A stretch of DNA of 64,000 nt, from assembly GCA_037893245.1 (NCBI GenBank), contig JBAIAA010000258.1, positions 496,001 to 560,000 on the forward strand. Reading direction: 5' to 3'. The stretch is from Crossaster papposus. Taxonomy: Eukaryota; Echinodermata; Asteroidea; Velatida; Solasteridae. How positions within the stretch are numbered: position 1 is the first letter of the stretch; every line of letters starts with the position of its first letter. This document shows, piece after piece, positions 10,386-21,239 of this stretch. Under the pieces are notes generated by a model. It saw nothing but the letters and a program-made list of their open reading frames with translations, was not told the origin of the DNA and made no database searches. Made by a program: the position numbers and the translations under genes.

Positions 10386-10599
10386 AGTTGTCTTTAGTGT
10401 ATTAGAAAATATGTCTCATTATTTTTTAGATTTAGGAATCCACTTAGAACAAATTATAAGCTAGGTATCCCGCAACAAACGCGAGTTCTCGTTCTATTTG
10501 GTTATCGCTGGGGGTATAAAAGTCTGAGAGTTGGGGTTTTTGCTGTAAGTTCACGATGAAATCTAAGTGTATTTTTTTCCCTTCTTAACGCTTTAGCTT
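10386..10599. other. Decayed Maverick spacer
   Basis: Short fragments of open sequence (for example around 10410-10460) but no frame that I can join to a known Polinton gene. It may hold the eroded start of the following gene. Confidence 0.4.
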
Positions 10600-10967
10600 T
10601 TGCGGGATCAAACTTTTTATTTTCGAGCGTGAAACAAGACGGAGAGCGCAAGAGACACGACTTAGCTTTAGAAAAACTGGCGACGGCGAAAAACAATTGG
10701 GAAAAATCTCGGACAAAGTATCTCGATTGGTTAAACGATCGACTCAAAAAACAAGCGAAGGCTCAAAGAACTTTTTAAAGTATTGACGAGGCTCTCAGAG
10801 AATACAACTCGGTTAATCGCGAAGATCTACGAGCACCAATATACCTGCAGCACGAGCCCACTCTCGCCGATTTTTACGCGCCGAGTGAAGATCAAAAGAC
10901 CGGCGAGTTGGCGTTTGTTTTGGGAGGAACGGCGTTGGTAGGTTTTTTAGTTTATAAGTTTTTATAA
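10600..10967 (+). pseudogene. Small Polinton protein with C-terminal membrane helix, decayed
   Basis: Plus-strand frame with a basic helical N-part (HDLALEKLATAKNNWEKSR; YLDWLNDRLKKQAKAQ), an in-frame TAA at about 10777, then ADFYAPSEDQKTGELAFV and a terminal hydrophobic segment ending LVYKFL at 10965. The HDLA...EKL, DFY.PSEDQK.GEL and tail-anchor pattern recurs in small Polinton proteins. The 5' end is lost before ~10620. Role unknown; probably membrane anchored. It lies 37 bp upstream of the integrase. Confidence 0.6.
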
Positions 10968-11003
10968 GTTGTTTAGTTTTTATAAGTTGTTTAGTTAAAT
11001 AAA

Positions 11004-11887
11004 ATGGAAACAAAGTTTAAAAAAGTTTACTACAGAAACTGGTTAAAAAAACAAGCGTTGTGGCAAATTTATTTGCCGCCTCAGACGTATATTCCCCGGC
11101 CTACGAGTTTGAACAAGTCCATGGGTATTCCCAACGAAATGCATCAGATAGACTTGTTATTTTTACCTTTTGACAAAATCGGTAAAAAAAAATACAAGTA
11201 CGCGATGACGGTCGTGGACGTGGCCACGCGTTTTAAAGAGGCCGAACCTTTAACCAACTAGACGAGTACCCAATTAGTGGCCGACGCTTTGAGTCGAGTT
11301 TACGCTAGGTCGCCTTTGACTTGGCCAAAAGGTTTTAAAAGTAGACGCGGGTAAAGAATTTCACGGGGAATTTTAAAAAATGATGTCGGAGAAAAAAGTC
11401 GCGATACAAGTGGGAGAACCGGGCAACCACAGAGCGCAGGGTATCGTCGAAAGATTTAACAGGACTTTGGCGGAGAGATTGTTTGGCCATCAATACGCCA
11501 AAGAAATCCTTAATCCGACGGAGAGATCGCGACTCTGGGTTAAAAGATTACCCGACGTGATTAAGGCGTTAAACGACGAAACCACCAGATTGATGACTAC
11601 GGAAGACTACGAGCCACTCACTCCCAAGCGAGCGATGCAAGAAACGCAAGTTCGTCAAATCAGTTCTTCCGCGGACGAGGTGGAAAAAGAGTTGATCAAA
11701 AAAGGCAATCTTTTTAGATATCTTTACGCGCCCGGTGAGTTAGAGGGAGGAGAACGCAGGCGAGCGACCGACCCTAACCCACTCTTTACTATCTCAAAAA
11801 AGGTCCCAATCGAAGTTTCGTTAGTCAAGAGCTTCAAGTCGTTCCACCAGACACCGAGTTACCTCCAAGTAAAAATATTAATTTATG
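11004..11887 (+). pseudogene. DDE (retroviral-type) integrase of Maverick
   Basis: Start ATG 11004 follows TTAAATAAA. The catalytic triad is recognisable: first Asp in MHQIDLLFLP, second in VDAGKEFHGE, Glu in QGIVERFNRTLAERL. Breaks are a TAG at 11259-11261, an indel near 11330-11345, a TAA at about 11374 and a shift near 11785, so the enzyme is inactive as written. In Polintons this integrase inserts the linear element and creates short target duplications. The true C-terminus appears to be near 11887. It precedes the convergent polymerase gene. Confidence 0.85.
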
Positions 11888-12012
11888 AGGTCTTTAATTT
11901 TATAGTCACCAAAAGCTAGAGTAGACGTTCCATCCTGTAGTATATACCGCTTTGTGTCTAGAGGACTCAACGACAGTTTGTTTTGAGTTATGGTGTATAA
12001 CACGTGATTTTT

Positions 12013-14018
12013 TTATCTGATGTGCGTCATCTTATCGCTTCTCGACTCGTTTTTAAATACGCAATCTCGATAGTGATGATGTCTTAACGATTTATTCGTG
12101 ACCGACTTTGTGACTCCTTTTGCTTTTTTGATATTTGAGTTAGAGGTTAAAATTGAATACATCTTGGGTCTGATACACACAGCTTCGATAATTATTGGTT
12201 CGCCACCAAATTCGTCTTTAAATTTACCTATTACTTGTTTGTTGACGTGGTCGTATAAAGGGTGATCGTTGGGATAGTTTGACAAGTCGTACGAGTCAGA
12301 GTCTTCGTAAATGTCGTCGGCGTAAACGACCAACAACAGACTGTCCGTGTCGGTATCAATCTGGCGTCGTATTTTGTTTTCAAGTTGTTATAATAAAAAT
12401 CATACATCAACGTTTTGCTTAAGTCTAATATAGATACGCCGCAATAAATCGGTTTGTTTAATAGAGTCGTCGTTTTATATTTTTCTACAAAAAACAATGC
12501 ACATTCTTCAAACGGTACGGTGGTTTTGTAGCTGGGTTTGCCGACTATTTTTTCGTACATTTTTTGATCGCTTTCGTTATCGTCTCTGAGCAAGTACCCG
12601 TCTATTCTGTTTCGTACGTTTTCTATCGTCTTGCCAAACACGCTGTTGTTCATCAGTTTAAAAAAGTCGTTTTCAAAGTCCGACTTTGCGTGAGTTCTGA
12701 GTTGGTGGTTTTTGTCGATGTAAGATATCATCCAAGGCATTTGCGCAAACTTTAACACTCGGTGTATTTTTGTAAGTTTTAACCCTAGTTTTAGATACAA
12801 CTGCAACGTTACGTAATGTAAAACGTATTTTTGTTTTGGATAGAGAGTACCCGTCAGCTTTTTGACGTTAGAACTAGGTTCGGTATTTAACAACTTGTGT
12901 TGATAATCCGACAACCACTCTTTAGGTATCGCTATGTTTTCGGGCGCGAGTGGATAATCAGTGTGTAGATCGTGTGTGGAAGTTGTTCGAGGTAGTCTAA
13001 ATCGACTTCAAAAAAATACCCGGTGTTTGAGGTTTTTCTTAGCGACGATATTTTGTTGGCGGTAAACTTTTTGGGCGAGGCCCACTCAAAGTTTGAGTAA
13101 GGTAGGTGCTGACTCATAGCCCAACCGTATACATTATTAGCGTCTAGATGCAACAGGTAACTCGAGGGGGAAGAGGGGTTGTGGTCGGGTAGATATTTAT
13201 TGTTGGATCGGTGATACCTCATACCACCTACGCTCGATACCCCGCCTCGTTTAGCCCGCTCAAAAAACAAGTGTTTGTCCGCATCGGTCAACAACTCTAG
13301 CTCGGCGCCTGAGTGTTTTAACAGCGCGTCCCACGACAACCCAGGTGCCGTAAAGTAATTTGCTGGGTCTAAGCCGTAGTTGCTCATACACACTTCTCTA
13401 AAGTTTTCGAATACGCAGGCCAACAACAACGTATCCGTTGTCACGTATAAGTCGTGGTACTCGCCCAAGTTTTTAATATTAAACGTGGTCCACGTGAGTT
13501 TGGCTCTGTCGTAATCTTGTTGCGATACGTTAGAGTCTTTGAGAATGCTATAAAATGTGTCGATGCTTGGTAAGTCGGTCTCTTCAAACTTGTCGAAAGA
13601 GTCCGCGTACTCGTAGGGATAAACACCTTTTTGTAACAATAAGTCTACGCCACTCGTAAAGTGTTTTCTTAATAAACCAAAAGAGTCTTTAGGACACGCG
13701 TTGACTAATTTTTCCAACGACGTTGCCATAAAATGAAACGAGTCTATAAATCGCAGTTGACCTAACGAAAAAGACACGTACTTTTCCAAATTTTTAGCGA
13801 TAACAGATAATTTATCTTCGCTCTCAGACACAGCCCGCATGATTAAGTGAGCGTCGTAGTTTTTAAAGTTGTGCAGTACGACCGGTATCGGAGTGTGACC
13901 GGATTTAACTTGCATATTTAGATTGCAGTAAGCGTGCGCGGCGCCTCTAAATGCACCCGTGATGTAGCAGTGATCTCTGACCTTTTTAAAATTACTGATC
14001 TCTTTGTTACACTCGGTA
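12013..14018 (-). pseudogene. Maverick DNA polymerase B, C-terminal two thirds
   Basis: Minus-strand polymerase from the insertion junction at 14018. It starts with Cys/His residues (CTECNKEIS; KKVRDHC; GAAHAYCNL) and then exonuclease-type sequence (HNFKNYDAHLIM). Polymerase motif A is DANNVYGWAM (~13120), motif B KLMNNSVFGKTIENVRNR (~12640), and motif C DTDSLLLVV (~12330), where the frame shifts between 12336 and 12380; a further shift is near 12930. Termination is at 12013. The family replicates Polintons by protein priming. The N-terminal third lies at 32247-34427, separated by an 18.2 kb insertion. Confidence 0.9.
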
Positions 14019-14800
14019 CACTGTAAAACCAGGTGTTTAACTTCTAAACACATAGTTAAACGCAAATTTGTAACACTTTTTAAACACTTGAACACGTTTA
14101 TGAATAAACACTTGAACACATGTTTATAACTGAACACGGCGTTTATTCTTTAAACACATGCGTTTATATAATAAACACATTGACATGTCTAACAATGGCG
14201 TTTATAATCTAAACACTTCTTGTTATATAAACGTGTTTATGTGTTTAAGGGTATACACATGTTGACGTGTATATGGTCTGTAACACTTTTTAAACACATA
14301 AACACGTTTATATTAACAGAAGTGTTTAACACTAAACACTATTTGTAAATTGCCTAAACACATATTGGCATATCAATGAAACACATTTTTGATAATGGAT
14401 GCCATGGTCAAAAATTATGTTGTCTGTAAATGTTTACAAGTTACTTGGCCTGATTGTTTTCTTCTGAAAAAACCCCAAACTGAACATTGCGTTTATACTT
14501 TGAATTGTTTTTTCGGCATTTTGTTAAAGATGGTCAGAAAAAACAAAGCATTGCCCCTAAACTAATTTGTTATAGGCCAGCGTTAAGTACGCAATAACAA
14601 CCCAATGGACAAAACATGTTTTCTCAAACCGTACCTGCAATTCGGAAAATAATGTCAGCTCATTTATCTTTACCAACTAAACACGTGTTTATTACAGGAC
14701 ACATAAATACATAATGTTTAAATTATAAACACTCAATGCGTTTATGCGTTTAACAATACTGTAATTGTAAACGCGTCATGTGTTCACTAGTTTTACAGTG
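14019..14800. mobile_element. 782 bp CACTGTAAAAC TIR element, left copy
   Basis: Ends CACTGTAAAACCAG and CTAGTTTTACAGTG are inverted repeats; the flanks offer TA on both sides. No ORF of note. The interior is a dense alternation of TAAACAC and GTTTAT words. It is about 99% identical to 31468-32246 (a handful of substitutions and 1-2 bp indels) in direct orientation. A TA target would suit Tc1/mariner-like mobilisation, but the superfamily is not proven. Confidence 0.75.
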
Positions 14801-14828
14801 ATATTGTAATTCTTTGAATATAACTTAC

Positions 14829-14886
14829 CCTCTGAAGCAAATGCAGCAACAAGCCACAGAGCCAGTGGCCCAAGATTTCCTCCCAT
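14829..14886 (-). CDS. Host-like first coding exon with signal peptide
   Basis: An ATG at 14886 opens a short frame reading MGGNLGPLALWLVAAFAS, an excellent cleavable signal peptide, and is cut after 58 nt by a consensus splice donor (GTAAGT on the minus strand at 14823-14828). A TATA-type box lies about 50 nt upstream (14934-14941). This reads as exon 1 of a secreted or membrane protein gene on the minus strand. The intron would run straight into the TIR element at 14800. The downstream exons are not found at lower coordinates; two extracellular-type exons are instead found upstream (28816-28987, 29928-30326). Confidence 0.6.
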
Positions 14887-14933
14887 TTCGACGGGAGAAA
14901 CGCTATAAACGAAACCGCACTATGCCTAAGAAC

Positions 14934-14941
14934 TTATATAG
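14934..14941 (-). promoter_or_regulatory. TATA box for signal-peptide exon
   Basis: Minus-strand CCTATATAAGTT, about 48-55 nt upstream of the ATG at 14886, which leaves a short 5' UTR. Consistent with a core promoter carried along with exon 1. Confidence 0.45.
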
Positions 14942-17444
14942 GCCAACGGCACGGTGACAAAAAACTAACAAAATGTGGTGTTGTCTGTACACACCTTTGC
15001 GAACATATTGGCGAGTTGTCTGTAAACGCACGCAAAACCATGGCAACTGGTTGTTTTTTTAATAGAAAATCACGGGCGGAAAGTATTCGCCGACCTTAAA
15101 TATCTGTTTTCGTTGTCATGGCAACAGACGGCCGCTGCTGGCTAGAATGCAGTCGTGCCGAAAAGAGAACAATGCATTGAAAAATAATAATAAATATACA
15201 CAGAGTTTTATTGTATATTGCGGTAGAGATGGAAACCGAATGTACCGGGCGGGAAATAGGTGGGATATTTAGCGGGAAAACACGTACGTTTACGGTACAC
15301 GTTGAACTACTATCGCGGAAATTAGCTGAAATCGAACAATGAACACCCCTCTTGGAACGCTTGACACTGTTAACGTCTTGTATTATAAAGTGCCATCCAA
15401 AAATTCTTTTGTCCAAAACTTGCTTTATTTATTACCGGAAAATTATCTATAACTATAGCCACCTTCAAAAATAACATCAAAATACCATCATGCGACTTGA
15501 ATAATTTTCTTGATGGGTACACAACAAATGATTAAATGATATTCTTGATGAGTACAAAACATTTATGAAAAAAAATAAGGATTTGTTACCAATTATCTTG
15601 CATAGTAGTCAGGAACGAGGCTACAACATGGCGACTTCCATGTGCCCTTATTTCACTTCCACACTTCCACACTTCCATGTGGACCCTTTATTTAGTATAA
15701 ATGCACGGCGGCCCTATACGTTATACACGGTTTACGTAGCGGCTGGTTCGCGGCATAAACAGTGTAAACGTTGCGTCTCCGTGATCCGTGCATCCGTGAT
15801 ACTGAACCGGGTTTGAACCGGGTTGCAACACGGTTCGAAACTGAGTTGAGATAACGTGAACACGCCCTTTAGTATGCAGATGTCTAATTGTATTCTTTTG
15901 CAGTGGCCTATAAACGCAAGCCAAACCATGGCAACTAAGGGAGAGTATTCGCGAAGCTCTAATGATTATAGATCTGTCTTGAATACTGTATTTGTATTGG
16001 TCCAGAACGATCACGTGTCCGGTTTATAAAAACGAATGGCACACTCCCTGTGTTATATCACCCAGTTGCGCGCGAGAAATGGTCGCATTTGTTTTATTTG
16101 GCCTTACGATCCTTAAACTAAATCCCGGCTTATACAAACAATTGGGGAAACTGGTAATCTACAACATGCTCCTGTCCCGATTTTTTTATTATATTATATA
16201 TTTTTCTTCTGAAATTGTTTTGTTTAAAAAAAAAAGGGTAGCCTATTTTTTTCAGACAAATGTCACACCAAATTCACATGACGGCATTGATTTGCACGCA
16301 AACTTTGTGCGCAACATAAAAGCTACTGAGGTATTGCATGCCATATATAATAAGCGCGCTAGCGTCGTAACCGTATCTTGTATCATCAATTCAAAGGCAC
16401 AAATCCCCCAAATATTCCTCTCATCTGTCTCACACTAGGCCTATATGTGTTGTATTTCAGTGCTGAGTCGGCTATATAAGCTATCGGGGGTTTAAGCTGC
16501 TATATAATGCATAATTGAACGATGCCCTTTAACATCAACTTATTAATCAATGATGATACGATGCGGCATTATATAGATACGAAAGGGTTGACAAAAACAA
16601 GAAACTGATGCTTCTTATGGAGATGGTTCAGCGAGTAGACTAAGTGGCGGATGTTAAAACATTAACAGGGACCTTCAACAAAGCCATTAATAAATCACAC
16701 TAAAAGGAAAGACCCCCTGCTCTATCCTGTAACCATAGAAACCATACCAGTTCTGAAGAAAGGCTTCAGTGGCAGGTCATTCCTGCGTAAAACACTGAAG
16801 TAATAATACTTTTATTTTGAGTTAAATTGAGTATGACATAAACGCGCAACTTTTAAAGAAAACAAAAACGGATTTGTTCGCAAATGATCGGCCGCTGGCG
16901 GTTAGCATTGCTTGTCTGCTGTTTCAGAATTGTGTCGGATATTCAATTTATGTCGGACAAAATGGCGATGATTTGTCGGACCTGAAATGTTGCACTGTGA
17001 TTAGTCACTTTTTAAAGGGGCGTGGCCTCCTGGATCACGGTTTTCCCTGAAAACAATTAAGTGCTTGTAAGTGCGTTTACTCCCCGGGGTTTGGGCCAAA
17101 CAGAATGCGATTTGTTCAGTCTATTATTTTAACTCGCGTTGGAACAGTGACGTAAAATGGACCTACGTTTGTTGCAAAAGATACGTAGTCATGCATGCAA
17201 TTATATAAACAATACATTGTTTAAAATAATAGGCACCCATGGAACCGTTCCTTAAAAAAAATCTCAATGCCAGGAATTCAGCAAATTTACGAGTTAGTAC
17301 TCCACTTTGCCAACCTCTTTATTTAACTTCTAATATGTAGACAAATAATTAGTGTCATCTCTATCTACATGTTTTAATGAATAATGAGCAACACATAAAT
17401 ATTTATTTGTTTGAATGTCTAAGAGTATCATTATTTTACTTAAT
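14942..17444. other. Non-coding region with local repeats and TATA-like sites
   Basis: No convincing gene. A GTAAACGC/CCATGGCAACT module occurs twice (about 15018-15085 and 15908-15960), each followed by AGTATTCGC. TATA-like words occur at 15696 and 16024. An ORF fragment at 16081-16140 contains GLTILKLNPG, faintly like a 2A-type NPG motif seen in some LINEs. The remainder (16440-17444) is AT-rich without a recognised feature. Confidence 0.4.
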
Positions 17445-17701
17445 GGGCACTTTGGGAGACAAATTAGCGATAGTTTTGATTCACTTGGGAGACAGTGGCA
17501 CTTAGGGAGACATTTCAGTGTCTCCCTAAGTGTCTAGCTACCCCACAAAACGATATTTGGGAGTTATTTTGGCTCGGAGAAGACAGATTTGGGTCTAAAT
17601 AGCATAAATATGTAATTTCGTGGCGAAAGCTCTAGGTAAAAACGGGTTAGGGTACAAAAAAGATTGTGCACGTCTCTATGGGATTGTCTCCCAAAGTACC
17701 C
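17445..17701. mobile_element. 257 bp MITE with GGGCACTTTGGGAGAC ends, copy 1
   Basis: Inverted termini GGGCACTTTGGGAGAC and GTCTCCCAAAGTACCC, with an internal hairpin built from CACTTAGGGAGAC and its complement. Closely matches 53045-53301 over the full length. Non-coding. Confidence 0.85.
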
Positions 17702-17959
17702 ATTTGGGCGTTTTATTATTTCTTTTGTTATATAATGTTATATAATTTTTGACGAACCTCTTCTTTTTGTAAAGGCCAGTTCATGCTCCTGCACAGGAGC
17801 GAATGCAAACGTGAATTTGTGACATCAAGAAAAGTATTCGTCAAAGTTAAATATAATTCGGGCGAATTATGGGGTGAATGAATTGCATGGCCTTTAATAT
17901 AGCCTTTATTCACGAGTCGGCCATATTGAATTGAAAGTGAGGCAACGTTTTCTTTTTTA

Positions 17960-18340
17960 CAACCTGGGAATATAAATGACCTAAAGTTTAATTACAAACA
18001 AATACCGGTCTTCTCAGATGAATGATTAAATTTTGTTGATAACAAAATTACCTTAATGTTTTATGCCACACTAAAACAAAAATCGAAAGTGAGGCTAGTA
18101 TGCAAAAATAGTCTTGTACTTCTACAAAAATTAACGTTTTTGTCAAACAAATTTTAAAAATTAAAGTACATTGCTCTTGTAATTTGGACTGTGCTAAATA
18201 GTCAATTTAATCATATTAAGTACCACAACTATTAATATTTGTGCATAAATTTAAGATGAACTGATAAAGACGTGCAGAGAAAAATGTTAAAGATAAATAT
18301 GATTATTTTGTTTACACGGTACAAGTATTTACATATTATG
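17960..18340. repeat. Interspersed AT-rich repeat, copy 1
   Basis: Homologous to 30722-30801 plus 31186-31400 (shared CTTCTCAGATGAAT, AAAGTGAGGCTA, GACGTGCAGAGAAA). In this copy there is no TTAA MITE, so it serves as the empty-site relative. Non-coding. Confidence 0.7.
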
Positions 18341-18913
18341 TATTCAGATAAACAAGGATATTAATGAACTACTGAGTAAGACGATAACATTTTAAACTAA
18401 AATGATTTTAAAGTAACCATTACTCCCAAATGATCTAGACCGACGCTCACAATCAGAATATAGTTTAGACGTCTTGTACGGAAAGTAACGTTTTCAAAAT
18501 TAACACATTTTACCACATAAAAGGTAAAATTTATTATACTCTACGCAAAAACCCTACATGATTGCTAGTCGCGCAAGCATTAATGTTCTACCGGATTCAA
18601 GTACATGTACATGTATAAGTTGCATGTAAACTGGGATTCTGGTGCAGCCAATAACAGCCAAGCATCAATTGCGTGCCGTGTGCAAACGGCCAACTCTAGC
18701 GGTCATTGCGGACGTGGCAGTACCACCCAACGCGCTGTGATCTGGCGACAGCCAATCAGCGTCCTGGGTTTTAGAAAGAGCGCGAAAGCTCCATGAGCCT
18801 ATACAGAAATCCGCACTTTTAGTCACGGCTTCATTCAATACACATCATCGTTCAATTAAAACATGTTTTAAAAATGTTTTATGAATAAACATTTAGTGTT
18901 TTTTAACTACTAA
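18341..18913. other. Spacer without recognised gene
   Basis: AT-rich up to 18560, then GC-richer. No supported gene; the end of this stretch probably belongs to the 5' side of the DIRS-like element. Confidence 0.35.
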
Positions 18914-20160
18914 TTGCTGGGTCAGCTGCATCGCTGTGGGACGAAAGCAGTCCTGCATCGGCAGGAGTGTTGTGAACAGTTTAGTGTGGATTTTTGTGGC
19001 GAGTACCACCGCATGAGAACTAGTCGGAGCGATGCCGCAGCGTCATTTGAAGTCCCAGGCGCAATCCGATTCCTACGCGGGGACCGGACCGGCCCCGAAG
19101 ATTGCTCGCACATCTCCGGCCGTGCCAACAGAGGGCGCAACACAGCGGAGACGGCAGCCGAGTCGGCATGCAATTGAAATGCAAGTGCAACTTCGGTACA
19201 GCCTGGCCCTGGGTGCCATGTCTTTGTCAGCGGCCAACTACGGTCCAGTCGGCACCATGTGGGGTGGCAAGTCATCCTGCAACTTCAGTCAAGCAGGCAC
19301 CGTATCCTGTGCGCTAAGTCAGACCTTGGTCCAGCCGGCACCAGATGGGGTGCCAAGTAAGCCTGCAGCTTGCTTCGGTACAGCCGGTGTGGAAGGTAAT
19401 TCTGTCCCCCGGTAAAATTGTCCGGGGGGACAGAATTACCTAGGTAAAAGTGTCCCCCTAGAGCCGTTAATTCCGTCCCCCTCCAGTTTATTCTGTCCCC
19501 TCTCTAGGTAATTTTGTCCCCCAATGTTCCACACATAAGTGGTTATTTTGATGTTATTTCAATGAAAAGCCCACATGGTATTTATTATTTGGACTTCTGT
19601 TCCCTTCATCGATTTATCAAAATAAAAATAAAAATATAAATAACTGTGTTAATTAAATCAACCGATCTACGTTTCTGCGCGAAAGGGAAATTAGCGGTAA
19701 TCAGTATTTTCAGACTTCTTGCACGCGTACAAATTCTGTATACCCAGCACGAAATGTGGCAGCACTTTTGACAACCTGTAATTTGTAGTACGCTACACAT
19801 CCTACAGTCTGCCACAAATGATGCACCATGAAGGTGTGAACCTGTACTACACTGGTTGTTGCGTCTAGTGGGTGCTAGACTTGTGACGTTGCACGGGACA
19901 ATTTTACCAGGGGGACACGTTTAACGTTGGGCAGGGAGACAGAATTACCTGGAGGGGGACAGAAATACCTAGGTAAATGTGTCCCCCCGGACAGATTTAC
20001 CAGGTCACGGCCTGGTAAGTCTGTCCGGGGGGACACATTTACCAGGGGGGACAGAATTACCTTTCACACCGGCACCGGTCCCCAGTCGTCTGTGTCAGCA
20101 AATCGTCCCACACAATATGGGGTGCCTGCAAGGTATTTTTTGAAAGCAATACTCTGGAAG
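18914..20160 (+). pseudogene. 5' gag-like region of DIRS-like element (interrupted)
   Basis: Low-complexity, Gln/Ser/Pro-rich open sequence (MPQRHLKSQAQSDSYAG... from 19032) with imperfect ~60 bp internal repeats around GCAACTTCAGTCAAGCAGGCACC. It is interrupted by a MITE at 19384-20072, after which similar sequence (TGPQSSVSANRPTQYGV) resumes. Its position upstream of the RT-RNase H region and composition suggest the gag-like part of the element, but no diagnostic domain is visible. Confidence 0.4.
19384..20072. mobile_element. 689 bp MITE built from GGTAATTCTGTCCCC modules
   Basis: Ends CCGGTGTGGAAGGTAATTC and GAATTACCTTTCACACCGG are inverted repeats. Both subterminal regions contain several variants of GGTAA(A/T)TCTGTCCCCC in both orientations, forming nested hairpins. 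The AT-rich middle (19530-19860) has no gene. Confidence 0.75.
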
Positions 20161-21239
20161 AAGACCAGGTAACCTTCTAAAATAGACCGACGGCGACAGT
20201 TCAAAAATACAACCTTTTTCTTTATATTTGCTTTAGGCATGTTTATACATGTCACTGGGTAACATGAACAACATAGGAATTAATAGCGAGACGGACACAC
20301 AGGCTGTACTAGAAGTATATAGATATGATCACACGGCTTTCGCCTTGTAGTCACATGGACAAGATTAGTTTGTTGTACCGGTACTAATGATGCCATTGCA
20401 TGGCTACCTCCCAGAATAAAGGGGGACATTCATCCAGGGCTTGTGGCATGCGTCTCTAATTCAGTTGATTAATATGCTGGGGAGCACACTGTGTTGCTTT
20501 TGAAAACTGTCGGATTTGTGGGCTTAAAGATGTCAAATTTGTACGACGTTGTCGTCAACTATTCACCACATATAACGCTGTGCATTGTACACGTGTACAT
20601 GTGCCTAGCGTTGAAGCCAATTTTTATTTATTAAGTGTACAATTACTCGCTAATTCTTGTTTTGTTAAAGTCGGCATCTAGCTTTCATTCAGCAGGGTTA
20701 GTTTACTCCAGAACAGCAGGCGCCGTACGAGATACCGAGTCAGCCGGCTACTTGGCCAGTTTCACCGGCAGCTCAGCCATCTAGTGGCCATCGGCAGTCC
20801 TGCAGCAGATGTGCCATTTATTTCTACTGTCCAGCCATCCCTTGGGTATCAACCACAGACAGTAGGTTCAATCACCTGGGGGTCTGGTAAGGTCAGTTGG
20901 ATGATGGGAAGTGGGCCAGTTACTGGTAAGTCGGTAATGAGCGTAGGTAATTTGTCAGAGGCAAGTATTTGTAATAGGCTTAATGCTAATAATAGACCCA
21001 TATTTACCTCGGCACAGGGTAGGCCGATGGCGTCGGGCATTTTGAATCAAACTAGTCTCAATTTGAGCCAAGTGGGTGGAATAAGTACTACATGGGGCCC
21101 CGTTATTTTCTATGGAAGCTTGTCTATCTACTGTATTCAATTGCGTCATCTCCCTGTACAATCACCACCCCACTTGAAATGCATTTGCCCTCGGCTCCTT
21201 GGGATGGGGGGAACAATGTGACCGGCTTAGGGTGCGTGA

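Noticed and set aside
14019-14137. Extension of the polymerase ORF with an apparent start at 14137
   Set aside because: The added residues come from the TIR element; the real gene is broken at 14018 and its N-terminus is at 32247-34427.
19032-19415. Possible stand-alone host gene with Ser/Thr/Pro-rich product
   Set aside because: The internal ~60 bp repeats and location directly upstream of DIRS-type RT favour a gag-like retroelement region; no splice-bounded host domain was seen.
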